Translations under genes and position numbers: made by a program | Notes under the pieces: generated by a model | What the model was told of the DNA's origin: nothing | The model's database searches: none | What the model saw: only the letters and a program-made list of their open reading frames with translations | Shown here: positions 16,581-24,954 of the stretch, in pieces | How the letters are laid out: every line of letters starts with the position of its first letter | Position numbering within the stretch: position 1 is the first letter of the stretch | Source: Cupriavidus sp. | GTDB lineage: Bacteria > Pseudomonadota > Gammaproteobacteria > Burkholderiales > Burkholderiaceae | Reading direction: 5' to 3' | Assembly (NCBI GenBank): GCA_031180665.1 | Contig: JAPSLP010000034.1 | Span: forward strand, 1 to 56,257 | DNA: 56,257 nt

Positions 16581-17963
16581 TCAGCCCTTGGCCGGCGCCG
16601 CCAGCGCGTCGAGCAGCTTCTGATGCACGCCGCCGAAGCCGCCGTTGCTCATCACCAGCACATGGTCGCCCGGCCGCGCCGCGGTGCGTACCGCGGCGAC
16701 CAGCGCGTCCAGGTTGTCGAAGGCGCCGGCGCGCTTGCCCAGCGGCGAGAGCGCCTCGGCCAGGTCCCAGCCCAGCGCGTCCTTGCCGCTGGGGGCGCCA
16801 TAGCCGAACACCAGGTCGGCCAGCTCCAGGCTGGCGGGCAGCTGGGCCTTCATCACGCCGAGCTTCATCGTATTGGAGCGCGGCTCCAGCACCGCCAGGA
16901 TGCGGGCCGCGCCGACGCGCCGGCGCAGGCCGTCGAGCGTAGTCTGGATCGCGGTCGGATGGTGGGCGAAGTCGTCGTAGACGGTGACGCCGCCGGCCAC
17001 GCCGCGCACTTCCATGCGGCGCTTGACGTTGGCGAAGCGGCCCAGCGAATCGATCGCCTGCGCCGGCGGCACGCCGACATGGCGGGCGGCGGCGATCGCC
17101 GCCAGTGCGTTCATGCGGTTGTGCACGCCCTGCAGCGTCCATTGCACGCGGCCGACCACGGTCTGGCCGTGCCAGACATCGAAGGCGTCGAGCGCAGCGC
17201 CGGGCTCGGCGGCATCGCTGGCGCGCCAGTCGCCGGTGCCGAACTGCTCGACCTCGCTCCAGCAGCCGCGCTCGAGCACGCGTGCCAGGCTCTCCTCGAG
17301 GCCATTGACCAGCACCCGGCCCTGCCGCGGCACGGTGCGCACCAGATGGTGGAACTGGGTCTCGATCGCGGCGAGATCGGGGAAGATGTCGGCGTGATCG
17401 AACTCCAGATTGTTCAGGATCGCGGTGCGGGGACGGTAGTGGACGAACTTGCTGCGCTTGTCGAAGAAGGCGGTGTCGTACTCGTCGGCCTCGATCACGA
17501 AGAAGTCGGAGGGCGTGACCCTCGCCGACACGCCGAAGTTCTGCGGCACGCCGCCGACCAGGAAGCCCGGCTCGTAGCCGGCGTCCTGCAGGATCCAGGC
17601 GAGCATCGAGGTCGTGGTGGTCTTGCCATGGGTGCCGGCCACCGCCAGCACCCACTTGCCGCGCAGCACATGTTCGCCCAGCCATTGCGGGCCGGACACA
17701 TAGGGCAGGTTGCGATCGAGGATGGCTTCCATCAGCGGATTGCCCCGCGACACCACATTGCCGATCACGAACAGGTCCGGTTCGAGCGACAACTGGGCGG
17801 GATCGAACCCCTCGATCAGTTCGATCCCCTGAGCCTCGAGCTGCGTGCTCATCGGCGGATAGACATTGGCGTCGCAGCCGGTGACGCGATGGCCGGCCTG
17901 CTTGGCGAGCACGGCGAGGCCGCCCATGAAGGTGCCGCAGATACCGAGGATATGAATATGCAT
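16581..17963 (-). CDS. mpl: UDP-N-acetylmuramate:L-Ala-gamma-D-Glu-meso-DAP ligase
   Basis: This 460-residue Mur ligase attaches recycled murein tripeptide to UDP-MurNAc with ATP in the cytoplasm. The N-terminus MHIHILGICGTFMGGLAVLA is characteristic of Mpl. The ATP loop VAGTHGKTTTTSMLAW is near residue 110. NLEFDHADIF, the HNRMNALAAIAAA segment and VYDDFAHHPTAIQTTL follow. The last is the Mur-ligase C-terminal signature. I chose the ATG at 17963, one residue before the Rossmann strand. ampD at 47.8 kb and this gene belong to the same peptidoglycan recycling route. Confidence 0.95.
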   Translation of the reverse strand: MHIHILGICGTFMGGLAVLAKQAGHRVTGCDANVYPPMSTQLEAQGIELIEGFDPAQLSLEPDLFVIGNVVSRGNPLMEAILDRNLPYVSGPQWLGEHVLRGKWVLAVAGTHGKTTTTSMLAWILQDAGYEPGFLVGGVPQNFGVSARVTPSDFFVIEADEYDTAFFDKRSKFVHYRPRTAILNNLEFDHADIFPDLAAIETQFHHLVRTVPRQGRVLVNGLEESLARVLERGCWSEVEQFGTGDWRASDAAEPGAALDAFDVWHGQTVVGRVQWTLQGVHNRMNALAAIAAARHVGVPPAQAIDSLGRFANVKRRMEVRGVAGGVTVYDDFAHHPTAIQTTLDGLRRRVGAARILAVLEPRSNTMKLGVMKAQLPASLELADLVFGYGAPSGKDALGWDLAEALSPLGKRAGAFDNLDALVAAVRTAARPGDHVLVMSNGGFGGVHQKLLDALAAPAKG

Positions 17964-18071
17964 GGGGATCGGTGAACAGCCGGATGGAAAGCGAGGGTTG
18001 ATGGCGCGAGCCCGCGGCGAAGGCCGATGCCGGCTCGACGGCGGGTGCCGATGGCCCGCGGGGATCGCTGC

Positions 18072-18098
18072 CGACGATACCGACGATACCGACGATGC
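18072..18098. repeat. Three 9-bp tandem units
   Basis: CGACGATAC is repeated twice and followed by CGACGATGC. It lies in the 228-bp divergent gap between mpl and the nucleotidyltransferase-like gene. Otherwise I see nothing distinctive in that gap. Confidence 0.7.
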
Positions 18099-18191
18099 GC
18101 GGGACGCGGGCATCGGCGCGACCGCACCGTGCCGCAGTGCCGCATTGTACCGTGCGAGGCCGGCCTCGGCGGCAGCGGGTATCATCGTGGG

Positions 18192-18887
18192 ATGTCACGA
18201 CGTACCCCCATCGATCCGACGCGCCTGCGCAACGAGATCGCACAAGCCGCCGCCCGGATGATCGCCGAGGATGGCGCCGACTACGCCACCGCCAAGCGCA
18301 AGGCCGCCCGCCAACTGCTCGGCGACGTGCGCATCGCCGGCGACTGGCTGCCCGACAACGAGATGGTCGAAGACGAGGTCCGCGCCTATCAGGCCCTGTT
18401 CCATGCCGAGAGCCAGCCGCGCATCCTCGCGCTGCTGCGCCGCGTGGCGCTGCTGGCGATGCAGGATCTGGCCGATTTCCGCCCGTATCTGGCTGGCGCG
18501 GTGCTCAACGGCACCGCGACCGAGCATTCCGACATCCATCTGCAGTGCTTCTGCGACAGCCCGAAGGATGTCGCGCTGCATCTGCTGAACGCCGGCGTGG
18601 ACTTCGAAACCAGCGAGACGCGGCACTTCGCCAACCGCGGCGAGGTCGAGACGCTGAGCTTCCTGTGGCGCGGCCAATGGCCGGTGCAGCGCGAGGCGCG
18701 CCTGCTGGCCGGCGAGGTGCGCGCCGAACTGGGCGCACCGGTCGGCATCCATATCGCGCTGTACGACGCCAATGACGAACGCGGCGCCCGCGGCGAGCCC
18801 GGCGGTCGGCCGCTGCGGATCGACGAAGGCGCGCTGCGTGCGCTGATCGCCGCCGACGAGGCAGCCGCCGACGGCGACACGCTATAA
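18192..18887 (+). CDS. Nucleotidyltransferase-like protein of unknown function
   Basis: This is a 231-residue soluble protein. Residues about 95-115 read LAGAVLNGTATEHSDIHLQCF. This resembles the Gly-Ser(x)n-Asp-x-Asp core of minimal nucleotidyltransferases, but Ala replaces the usual Ser and His replaces the second Asp. Activity is therefore doubtful. The first 60 residues are helical and charged (AAARMIAEDGADYATAKRK). The gene starts 228 nt from mpl on the opposite strand and precedes the TlpA-like gene by 58 nt. I do not recognise a characterised homologue. Confidence 0.75.
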   Translation: MSRRTPIDPTRLRNEIAQAAARMIAEDGADYATAKRKAARQLLGDVRIAGDWLPDNEMVEDEVRAYQALFHAESQPRILALLRRVALLAMQDLADFRPYLAGAVLNGTATEHSDIHLQCFCDSPKDVALHLLNAGVDFETSETRHFANRGEVETLSFLWRGQWPVQREARLLAGEVRAELGAPVGIHIALYDANDERGARGEPGGRPLRIDEGALRALIAADEAAADGDTL

Positions 18888-18945
18888 ACAAATAGAACGG
18901 GCGCCGATCTGGCGCCATCTCTCCGCATCCTTGCTCGAGGCCACT

Positions 18946-19518
18946 ATGAAAGCCGACCCATCCACGCCCTCTGCCACGCCTTCGCCGACACCGCTGCGGC
19001 GCGGCCGTCTGTCGTTCTGGCTGGCGATCGCCGTTGCCGCAGCGATCGCCGGCGCGGTGGTCGGCCACCGCGTGTTCTCGCCGCAGCCGGCCAGCGACCA
19101 GGCCGTGGAGGCGCTGTACCGAACCGAACTGCCCGATGCCGAAGGCAAGCCGATCCGGATGGAGGCGCTGCGCGGCAAGACGGTGGTCGTCAACTTCTGG
19201 GCGCCCTGGTGCGGCCCCTGCGTGGAAGAAATGCCCGACCTGACCGCCCTGCATAAGGAATACCAGTCGCGCGGCGTCGAATTTGTCGGTATCGGCATCG
19301 ATTCGGCCAGCAACATTCGCGAGTTCACCCAGAAGGTGCCGGTCGCGTACCCCCTGGCTGTGGCCGGATTCGCCGGTACGGAACTGACCCGCAGTTTCGG
19401 CAACGCCGCCGGCGGGCTGCCTTATACGGTGGTGATCGACCCGGACGGCGTCGTGCGGATGCGGAAAATGGGGCGGGTGATGCCCGACGAACTGCGAGCG
19501 GTGCTGCCCAAGGGTTAA
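18946..19518 (+). CDS. Membrane-anchored TlpA/ResA-like thioredoxin
   Basis: This 190-residue protein has a basic N-terminus and one hydrophobic helix (about residues 26-45), consistent with an uncleaved anchor or signal peptide. A periplasmic thioredoxin domain follows. The active site is FWAPWCGPCVEEMP, with the CGPC redox pair. GLPYTVVIDPDGVV supplies the cis-Pro loop. Such proteins reduce disulfides in the periplasm, for example apocytochrome c or copper-site cysteines. GAGG lies 5 nt before the ATG at 18946; the TTG at 18931 is less likely. Confidence 0.9.
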   Translation: MKADPSTPSATPSPTPLRRGRLSFWLAIAVAAAIAGAVVGHRVFSPQPASDQAVEALYRTELPDAEGKPIRMEALRGKTVVVNFWAPWCGPCVEEMPDLTALHKEYQSRGVEFVGIGIDSASNIREFTQKVPVAYPLAVAGFAGTELTRSFGNAAGGLPYTVVIDPDGVVRMRKMGRVMPDELRAVLPKG

Positions 19519-19756
19519 GCGGCATTCGCGCGCTGATGGGTCGTCTGAGCCGGTTTTGACGCCTTCTGCAGCGAACCCGGCGCCAATTGTTCGGAAATGG
19601 TGCGACACCGGGCGGGACGAGCCGAAAACCATCCAAAAGCGACGTGAAATGCCCTCCCACGGCGGAATACGCGGATCCGCCTTGTACCGTGTGCTAGACA
19701 AATCCCTCTAAGCTACGGTAATCTCCGCGCAATTTCGTAGAACTGGTCGAGCTGCC

Positions 19757-20245
19757 GTGACCGATACCCGTCCAAGCCCTAGCGCCGCCCGCTACCGTCA
19801 GGTGCTGGTCCTCCATGGACCCAACCTGAATTTGCTGGGCACGCGGGAGCCGCAGACGTATGGCACGACCACGCTGGCCGATATCGACGCCGCACTGGGT
19901 CAGCGCGCCGCCGCCGCGGGCATCGCACTGGCCACGTTCCAGTCCAACCACGAAGGTGCGTTGATCGACCGCATCCACGCCGCGCGCGAGCAGGGTGTGG
20001 ATTTCATCATCATCAATCCCGCCGCCTACACGCATACCAGCGTGGCGTTGCGCGACGCGCTGGCGGGCGTGTCGATACCGTTCGTCGAAGTGCATCTGTC
20101 GAACGTGCATCGCCGCGAGAGCTTCCGGCACCGGTCGTATTTTTCCGACCTGGCGGTTGGCGTGATCTGCGGGCTCGGTTGGCAGGGCTACCTGCTGGCG
20201 CTGGACTACGCCCTCGGGCAGGAACAGGCGCCGCCCGGGGCCTGA
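19757..20245 (+). CDS. aroQ: 3-dehydroquinate dehydratase, type II
   Basis: This 162-residue enzyme dehydrates 3-dehydroquinate to 3-dehydroshikimate. Type II features are VLHGPNLNLLGTREPQTYG (with the catalytic Tyr), FQSNHEGALIDRIH, IINPAAYTHTSVALRDAL and the His in VEVHLSN. It starts at GTG with a short extension before the conserved core. A weak promoter-like pair, TAGACA (19695-19700) and GTAATC (19718-19723) with 17-nt spacing, lies upstream. accB follows after 170 nt, the classical aroQ-accB-accC arrangement. Confidence 0.95.
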   Translation: MTDTRPSPSAARYRQVLVLHGPNLNLLGTREPQTYGTTTLADIDAALGQRAAAAGIALATFQSNHEGALIDRIHAAREQGVDFIIINPAAYTHTSVALRDALAGVSIPFVEVHLSNVHRRESFRHRSYFSDLAVGVICGLGWQGYLLALDYALGQEQAPPGA

Positions 20246-20415
20246 CCCCGCGTCGATAGAAACAGACACAGTACCCATGGCGCGCGCCGGTGCGCGCGCC
20301 TTCGCCGGCCGCCTCGCGTGCCCGGCGCGGCGGCGCGATTGCCGCCGTAACGATTTCTCCGGGCGCCGCCGCCATCGCGGGCGGTTCCGGACAACCCGAT
20401 TCAGGAGGATAGAAG

Positions 20416-20877
20416 ATGGACCTGCGCAAGCTGAAGACGCTGATCGACCTGGTGGCCGAATCCGGCATCTCCGAGCTGGAGGTCACCGAGGGCGAAGGCA
20501 AGGTGCGCATCGTCAAGGCGCCGCCCCAGGTGATGGCCCAGCCGATGCCGATGCAGGCCGCCCCTGCGATCGCCGCCGCGCCGGCTCCGGCCGCCGCCCC
20601 GGCAGCGATCCCGGCCGAACCGGCCGCGCCCCAGCTGCCCGCGGGCCACGTCGTGACCTCGCCGATGGTCGGCACCTTCTATCGCGCGCCGTCGCCCGGC
20701 GCGGCGCCCTTCGTCAACGTCGGCGACACGGTCAAGGAAGGCCAGACCGTCTGCATCATCGAGGCGATGAAGCTGCTCAACGAGATCGAGTCCGACAAGG
20801 CCGGCGTGATCAAGGAAATCCTGGTCGAGAACGGCCAGGCGGTCGAATACGGCCAGCCGCTGTTCGTCATCGGCTGA
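20416..20877 (+). CDS. accB: Biotin carboxyl carrier protein of acetyl-CoA carboxylase
   Basis: This 153-residue protein carries biotin for acetyl-CoA carboxylation, the first step of fatty acid synthesis. The C-terminal biotinyl domain contains IIEAMKLLNEIE, with Lys119 as the attachment site. GTFYRAPSPGAAPFV is the BCCP-specific loop. The N-terminal 35 residues form the short interaction domain. An Ala/Pro-rich flexible linker spans about residues 36-75. AGGAGG lies before the ATG. accC follows after a 141-nt gap. Confidence 0.97.
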   Translation: MDLRKLKTLIDLVAESGISELEVTEGEGKVRIVKAPPQVMAQPMPMQAAPAIAAAPAPAAAPAAIPAEPAAPQLPAGHVVTSPMVGTFYRAPSPGAAPFVNVGDTVKEGQTVCIIEAMKLLNEIESDKAGVIKEILVENGQAVEYGQPLFVIG

Positions 20878-21018
20878 TTCTGAGGACGGCACGCCCCGCC
20901 CGCGCCCGCGTCATGCGGGCGTTTCGCGTGGCGGCGTGCGGTGCTGGCCGCCGGTCGCGACGCGGCGTCCGTTGCCCGCCTCCGGCGTGACCGCCCTTCT
21001 GCTGCGCAGAGAGAGACT

Positions 21019-22386
21019 ATGTTCGAAAAAATACTGATCGCGAACCGCGGCGAAATCGCCCTTCGCATCCAGCGCGCCTGCCGCGAGCTCGGCATCAAGA
21101 CCGTGGTGGTCTATTCCGAAGCCGACAAGGAGGCCAAGTACGTCAAGCTGGCCGACGAAGCGGTCTGCATCGGCCCGGCGCCCTCCCCCCAGTCCTACCT
21201 CAACATGCCCGCCATCATCTCGGCGGCCGAGGTCACCGACGCGCAGGCGATCCACCCGGGCTACGGCTTCCTGTCGGAGAACGCCGACTTCGCCGAGCGC
21301 GTGGAAAAGTCCGGCTTCGTCTTCATCGGGCCGACCCCGGAATGCATCCGGCTGATGGGCGACAAGGTGTCGGCCAAGCAGGCCATGATCAAGTCCGGCG
21401 TGCCCTGCGTGCCGGGCTCCGAGGGTGCGCTGCCCGAGGATCCGAAGGAGATCCTGGCCACCGCGCGCCGGGTCGGCTATCCGGTCATCATCAAGGCGGC
21501 CGGCGGCGGCGGCGGACGCGGCATGCGCGTGGTGCACACCGAGGCCGCACTGCTGAACGCCGTCAACATGACGCGCGAGGAAGCCGGCCGCGCGTTCGGC
21601 AATCCGGAGGTCTACATGGAGAAATTCCTGGAGAACCCCCGGCATATCGAGATCCAGGTGCTGGCCGACCAGCATCGCCAGGCGATCTGGCTGGGCGAGC
21701 GCGACTGCTCGATGCAGCGCCGCCACCAGAAGGTCATCGAGGAAGCGCCGGCACCGCACATTCCGCGCCGCCTGATCGACCGGATCGGCGACCGCTGCGC
21801 CGAGGCCTGCAAGAAGATCGGCTATCGCGGCGCCGGCACGTTCGAGTTCCTGTACGAGAACAACGAGTTCTACTTCATCGAGATGAACACCCGGGTGCAG
21901 GTCGAGCATCCGGTGACCGAGATGATCACCGGCATCGACATCGTGCAGGAGCAGATCCGCATCGCCTTCGGCGAGAAGCTGCGCTTCCGCCAGAAGGACG
22001 TGCAGTTCCGCGGCCACGCGATCGAATGCCGCGTGAACGCCGAGGATCCGTTCAAGTTCACGCCGTCGCCGGGCCGCATCACCGCCTGGCACGCGCCGGG
22101 CGGCCCCGGCGTGCGGGTCGATTCGCACGCGTATGATGGCTATTTCGTGCCGCCGCACTACGATTCGATGATCGGCAAGCTGATCACCTACGGCGCCACC
22201 CGCGAGCAGGCCATCGCCCGCATGCGGATTGCGCTGTCGGAGATGGTGGTCGACGGCATCCTGACCAATGTGCCGCTGCACCGCGAGCTGATGCTCGACG
22301 CCAACTTCGTCGAAGGCGGCACCAGCATCCATTATCTGGAGCACCGCCTGGCCCAGAAGAGCGTGGCCAAGGGTGAGAAGGTCTGA
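21019..22386 (+). CDS. accC: Biotin carboxylase subunit of acetyl-CoA carboxylase
   Basis: This 455-residue subunit carboxylates BCCP-biotin with ATP and bicarbonate. It starts MFEKILIANRGEIALRI. ATP-grasp features include AAGGGGGRGMRVV, the MEKFLENPRHIEIQVLAD segment, ERDCSMQRRHQKVIEEAP and the FIEMNTRVQVEHPVTE motif. GRITAWHAPGGPGVR is in the C-terminal domain. Length equals that of the E. coli enzyme within a few residues. GAGAGAC precedes the ATG at 21019. The longer open frame upstream is noncoding leader. prmA follows after 74 nt. Confidence 0.97.
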   Translation: MFEKILIANRGEIALRIQRACRELGIKTVVVYSEADKEAKYVKLADEAVCIGPAPSPQSYLNMPAIISAAEVTDAQAIHPGYGFLSENADFAERVEKSGFVFIGPTPECIRLMGDKVSAKQAMIKSGVPCVPGSEGALPEDPKEILATARRVGYPVIIKAAGGGGGRGMRVVHTEAALLNAVNMTREEAGRAFGNPEVYMEKFLENPRHIEIQVLADQHRQAIWLGERDCSMQRRHQKVIEEAPAPHIPRRLIDRIGDRCAEACKKIGYRGAGTFEFLYENNEFYFIEMNTRVQVEHPVTEMITGIDIVQEQIRIAFGEKLRFRQKDVQFRGHAIECRVNAEDPFKFTPSPGRITAWHAPGGPGVRVDSHAYDGYFVPPHYDSMIGKLITYGATREQAIARMRIALSEMVVDGILTNVPLHRELMLDANFVEGGTSIHYLEHRLAQKSVAKGEKV

Positions 22387-22460
22387 GCCGGTCCGAGCGG
22401 TAACAGGCAGTTTGACGGCCGCCCCGCCACCACGGCAGGCGGCCAGCATGGGGAAAGCGC

Positions 22461-23372
22461 GTGGCATTTCAGGAATGTGTAATCGAGATTGCCCAGGATC
22501 AGGCCGAGGCCTGGTCCGACGCGCTGTTCGAGCTCGGAGCGCTGTCGGTCTCGGTCGAGGACGCGGACGCCGACACGCCCGATGAGCAGCCACTGTTCGG
22601 CGAGCCGGGCATGGAGCCGACCCGGCTGGCATGGCAGCACTCGCGGCTGGTCGCGCTGTTCGACGCGGACACCGATCCGGCGCTCGTACTGGCCGCCGCG
22701 GCGAACGCGCTGGGCTGCGCGGTGCCCGCCAGCGAAGTGCGCAGTGTCGAGGATCAGGACTGGGTGCGGCTGACGCAGTCGCAGTTCGAGCCGATCCGCA
22801 TCGGCGAGCGCATCTGGGTGGTGCCATCCTGGCACGATGCCCCCGAGCCCGACGCCGTCGTGCTCGAGCTCGATCCGGGCCTTGCCTTCGGCACTGGCAG
22901 CCATCCGACCACGCGGCTGTGCATGCAGTGGCTGGAGCAGAACCTGACCCCAGGCGAGACGGTGCTCGACTACGGCTGCGGCTCCGGCATCCTGGCGATC
23001 GTCGCCAAGAAGCTCGGCGCCGGCGACACGCTGGGCATCGATATCGATCCGAATGCAGTCGAGGCCTCGCGCTACAACGCCGAGCGCAACCGGGTCAGCG
23101 CGAGCTTCGCGCTGCCGGACGACGCCGCGGCATTGGCAACCGCATCCGGCGCCGCGACCCACGACCTGGTGGTCGCCAATATCCTCTCCAACCCGCTGAA
23201 GCTGATGGCAGCGATGCTCAGCGCGCGGGTACGGCCGGGCGGCCGTCTGGTGCTGTCGGGCGTGCTCGAGCGGCAGGCCGACGAGGTCGCCGCCGCCTAT
23301 GCGCCGTGGCTGCCGCTGAGCGTCTGGCGCAGCGACGAAGGGTGGGTGTGTCTGCATGGCACGCGCCCCTGA
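22461..23372 (+). CDS. prmA: Ribosomal protein L11 methyltransferase
   Basis: This 303-residue enzyme trimethylates ribosomal protein L11 with S-adenosylmethionine. PrmA features are an N-terminal substrate-recognition domain beginning QECVIEIAQDQAEAWSDALFELGA. The SAM domain has ELDPGLAFGTGSHPTTRLCM, VLDYGCGSGILAIVAKKLGA, and DLVVANILSNPLKLMA. It starts at GTG (22461), which places QECVIE at residue 4 as in the family. It overlaps the next gene by 17 nt, consistent with cotranscription downstream of accC. Confidence 0.95.
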   Translation: MAFQECVIEIAQDQAEAWSDALFELGALSVSVEDADADTPDEQPLFGEPGMEPTRLAWQHSRLVALFDADTDPALVLAAAANALGCAVPASEVRSVEDQDWVRLTQSQFEPIRIGERIWVVPSWHDAPEPDAVVLELDPGLAFGTGSHPTTRLCMQWLEQNLTPGETVLDYGCGSGILAIVAKKLGAGDTLGIDIDPNAVEASRYNAERNRVSASFALPDDAAALATASGAATHDLVVANILSNPLKLMAAMLSARVRPGGRLVLSGVLERQADEVAAAYAPWLPLSVWRSDEGWVCLHGTRP

Positions 23373-24222
23373 CGCCGACTTTCCCGAACTCCCTGAAGAC
23401 GCCCGGCGCGAGGCCGGGCCGCAGCATGCCGGCCGCGGTGCCGGCATGGATACCGGCACCGGCGCGGACACCCACGCCGACACCCACGCCGACACCCACG
23501 CCGGCACCAAGGTCGGCACCAAGGCCAGCCCCAAGTCCAGCCTGAGCGCCGGCGGCTATCTGCGCGCACCGGCCGCCGAATCCAACGAGATCGCGCCGAG
23601 CGCGATCGCGCGCGAACAGGCCATGCGCCGCTGGCAAGGCGGCGCCGCGCCCGACACCGTTCCGTTCTCCGCCGATCTGTCGGGCACGCCCGAAGAGGCC
23701 GCACTGGCGGCGCGGCGGGCGGCCGTGCGCCGACGTCGCCTGCGCTGGGTCGCGGCCGCCGCGGTACTGATTGCGCTGCTGGCGCTGCTCGCCGCGGCAC
23801 TGCTGTGGCGCACCGAACTGGCAGGGCGCGTGCCGGCGCTGCGGCCGTGGCTCGAGGCCGCCTGCGCGCCGCTGGGCTGCCGTGTGCCGCCGTCGAAGCA
23901 GCTGTCCGCGCTGCGCATCGACGGCTCGCAATTGCAGATGCCCGATGCCGGCACCGACGACTATCTGCTGACGATGACGCTGCGCAACGAGGGCCGCGCG
24001 GTGGTGGCGCTGCCGGCGATCGAGCTGGTGCTGACCGACGCGCAGGACCGTCCGCTGCACCGGCGCGTGCTGATGCCGGCCGAGTACCTGCCGCCCGCGC
24101 AGCGTGCGCGCGATCCGGATGGCGCCGCAGGCCTGCAGGCGGGCGCCGAGTTGCCCCTTCAGGTACGATTCCGGACTCGGCAGGCCGCGGACAACTACCG
24201 CGTGTCGGTCTTTTATCCCTGA
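23356..24222 (+). CDS. DUF3426 family membrane protein lacking an N-terminal zinc ribbon
   Basis: This 288-residue protein has a single membrane helix at about residues 133-155 and a C-terminal DUF3426 domain with LRIDGSQLQMP and LTMTLRNEGRAVVALPAIELVLTDA-like strands. Homologues next to prmA usually start with a CxxC zinc ribbon. Here the N-terminus is instead low-complexity and charged and contains Asp-Thr-His-Ala repeats (see the repeat at 23467). No Cys pair is present in the first 100 residues. Its role is unknown; the position after prmA is conserved in related bacteria (from memory). Confidence 0.8.
   Translation: MARAPDADFPELPEDARREAGPQHAGRGAGMDTGTGADTHADTHADTHAGTKVGTKASPKSSLSAGGYLRAPAAESNEIAPSAIAREQAMRRWQGGAAPDTVPFSADLSGTPEEAALAARRAAVRRRRLRWVAAAAVLIALLALLAAALLWRTELAGRVPALRPWLEAACAPLGCRVPPSKQLSALRIDGSQLQMPDAGTDDYLLTMTLRNEGRAVVALPAIELVLTDAQDRPLHRRVLMPAEYLPPAQRARDPDGAAGLQAGAELPLQVRFRTRQAADNYRVSVFYP
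23467..23502 (+). repeat. Three perfect 12-bp tandem repeats inside the DUF3426 gene
   Basis: The unit GACACCCACGCC occurs three times in frame and encodes Asp-Thr-His-Ala. Related GGCACC units flank it. Length change in multiples of 12 would keep the frame. Confidence 0.9.
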
Positions 24223-24322
24223 CCATCGCCGAGCATCCCCGAACCATCCCCGAATCCCCGGGGCTGCGCCGCCGCTGCATCCGGCCGCGCGCGCCGCGTC
24301 CCCATCACAACCAGGAGCGACC

Positions 24323-24823
24323 ATGAGCACTGTGACCCTCGGCGGCAACCCGATCGAAGTCGGCGGCAAATTTCCCCAACCCGGTGACAAGGCCCCCGCA
24401 TTCTCGCTGGTCGGCAAGGACCTGAAGGACGTGACGCTGGCCGACTTCGCCGGCAAGCGCAAGGTCCTCAATATCGTGCCGAGCCTGGACACGCCGGTGT
24501 GCCAGGCCTCCGCCCGAAAGTTCAATGAGAAGGCCAGCGCGCTGGCCGACACCGTGGTGCTGACGATCTCGGCCGACCTGCCCTTCGCGATGGGCCGCTT
24601 CTGCACCGCGGAAGGCCTGAGCAATGTGGTGCCGCTCTCCACGATGCGCGGCGCGCAGTTCAAGAACGACTACGGCGTCGACATCAAGAGCGGCCCGCTG
24701 GCCGGCGTGACCGCCCGCGCGGTGGTGGTGCTGGACCAGAACGACACGGTGACCTACAGCCAGCTGGTGCCGGAGATCAAGAACGAGCCGGACTATGACG
24801 CGGCGCTGGCAGCCTTGAAGTAA
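24323..24823 (+). CDS. tpx: Thiol peroxidase, Tpx type atypical 2-Cys peroxiredoxin
   Basis: This 166-residue protein reduces hydrogen peroxide and organic hydroperoxides with thioredoxin as donor. The peroxidatic Cys60 is in PSLDTPVCQ and the resolving Cys94 in GRFCTAEG, which matches the spacing of E. coli Tpx. The N-terminus VTLGGNPIEVGGKFPQPGDK is diagnostic. CAGGAG precedes the ATG at 24323. It sits 100 nt after the DUF3426 gene and before a PfkB kinase gene. Confidence 0.96.
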   Translation: MSTVTLGGNPIEVGGKFPQPGDKAPAFSLVGKDLKDVTLADFAGKRKVLNIVPSLDTPVCQASARKFNEKASALADTVVLTISADLPFAMGRFCTAEGLSNVVPLSTMRGAQFKNDYGVDIKSGPLAGVTARAVVVLDQNDTVTYSQLVPEIKNEPDYDAALAALK

Positions 24824-24871
24824 GCGAAGCAGACCCTGGTTGGCGGTTGCGTCCGCCGACCGGGCTGTGTC

Positions 24872-24898
24872 TCCCTCTTCCTCTCAGGGGAAGAGGGA
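24872..24898. repeat. Inverted repeat between tpx and the PfkB kinase gene
   Basis: A 10-bp perfect stem TCCCTCTTCC/GGAAGAGGGA encloses a 7-nt loop. No T-run follows, so termination efficiency is uncertain. It lies 49 nt after tpx. Confidence 0.65.
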
Positions 24899-24954
24899 AG
24901 AAAACCAGCAGCACCACAAGCGATCCACCCGAACCGAAACACCTTGGAGCATCC

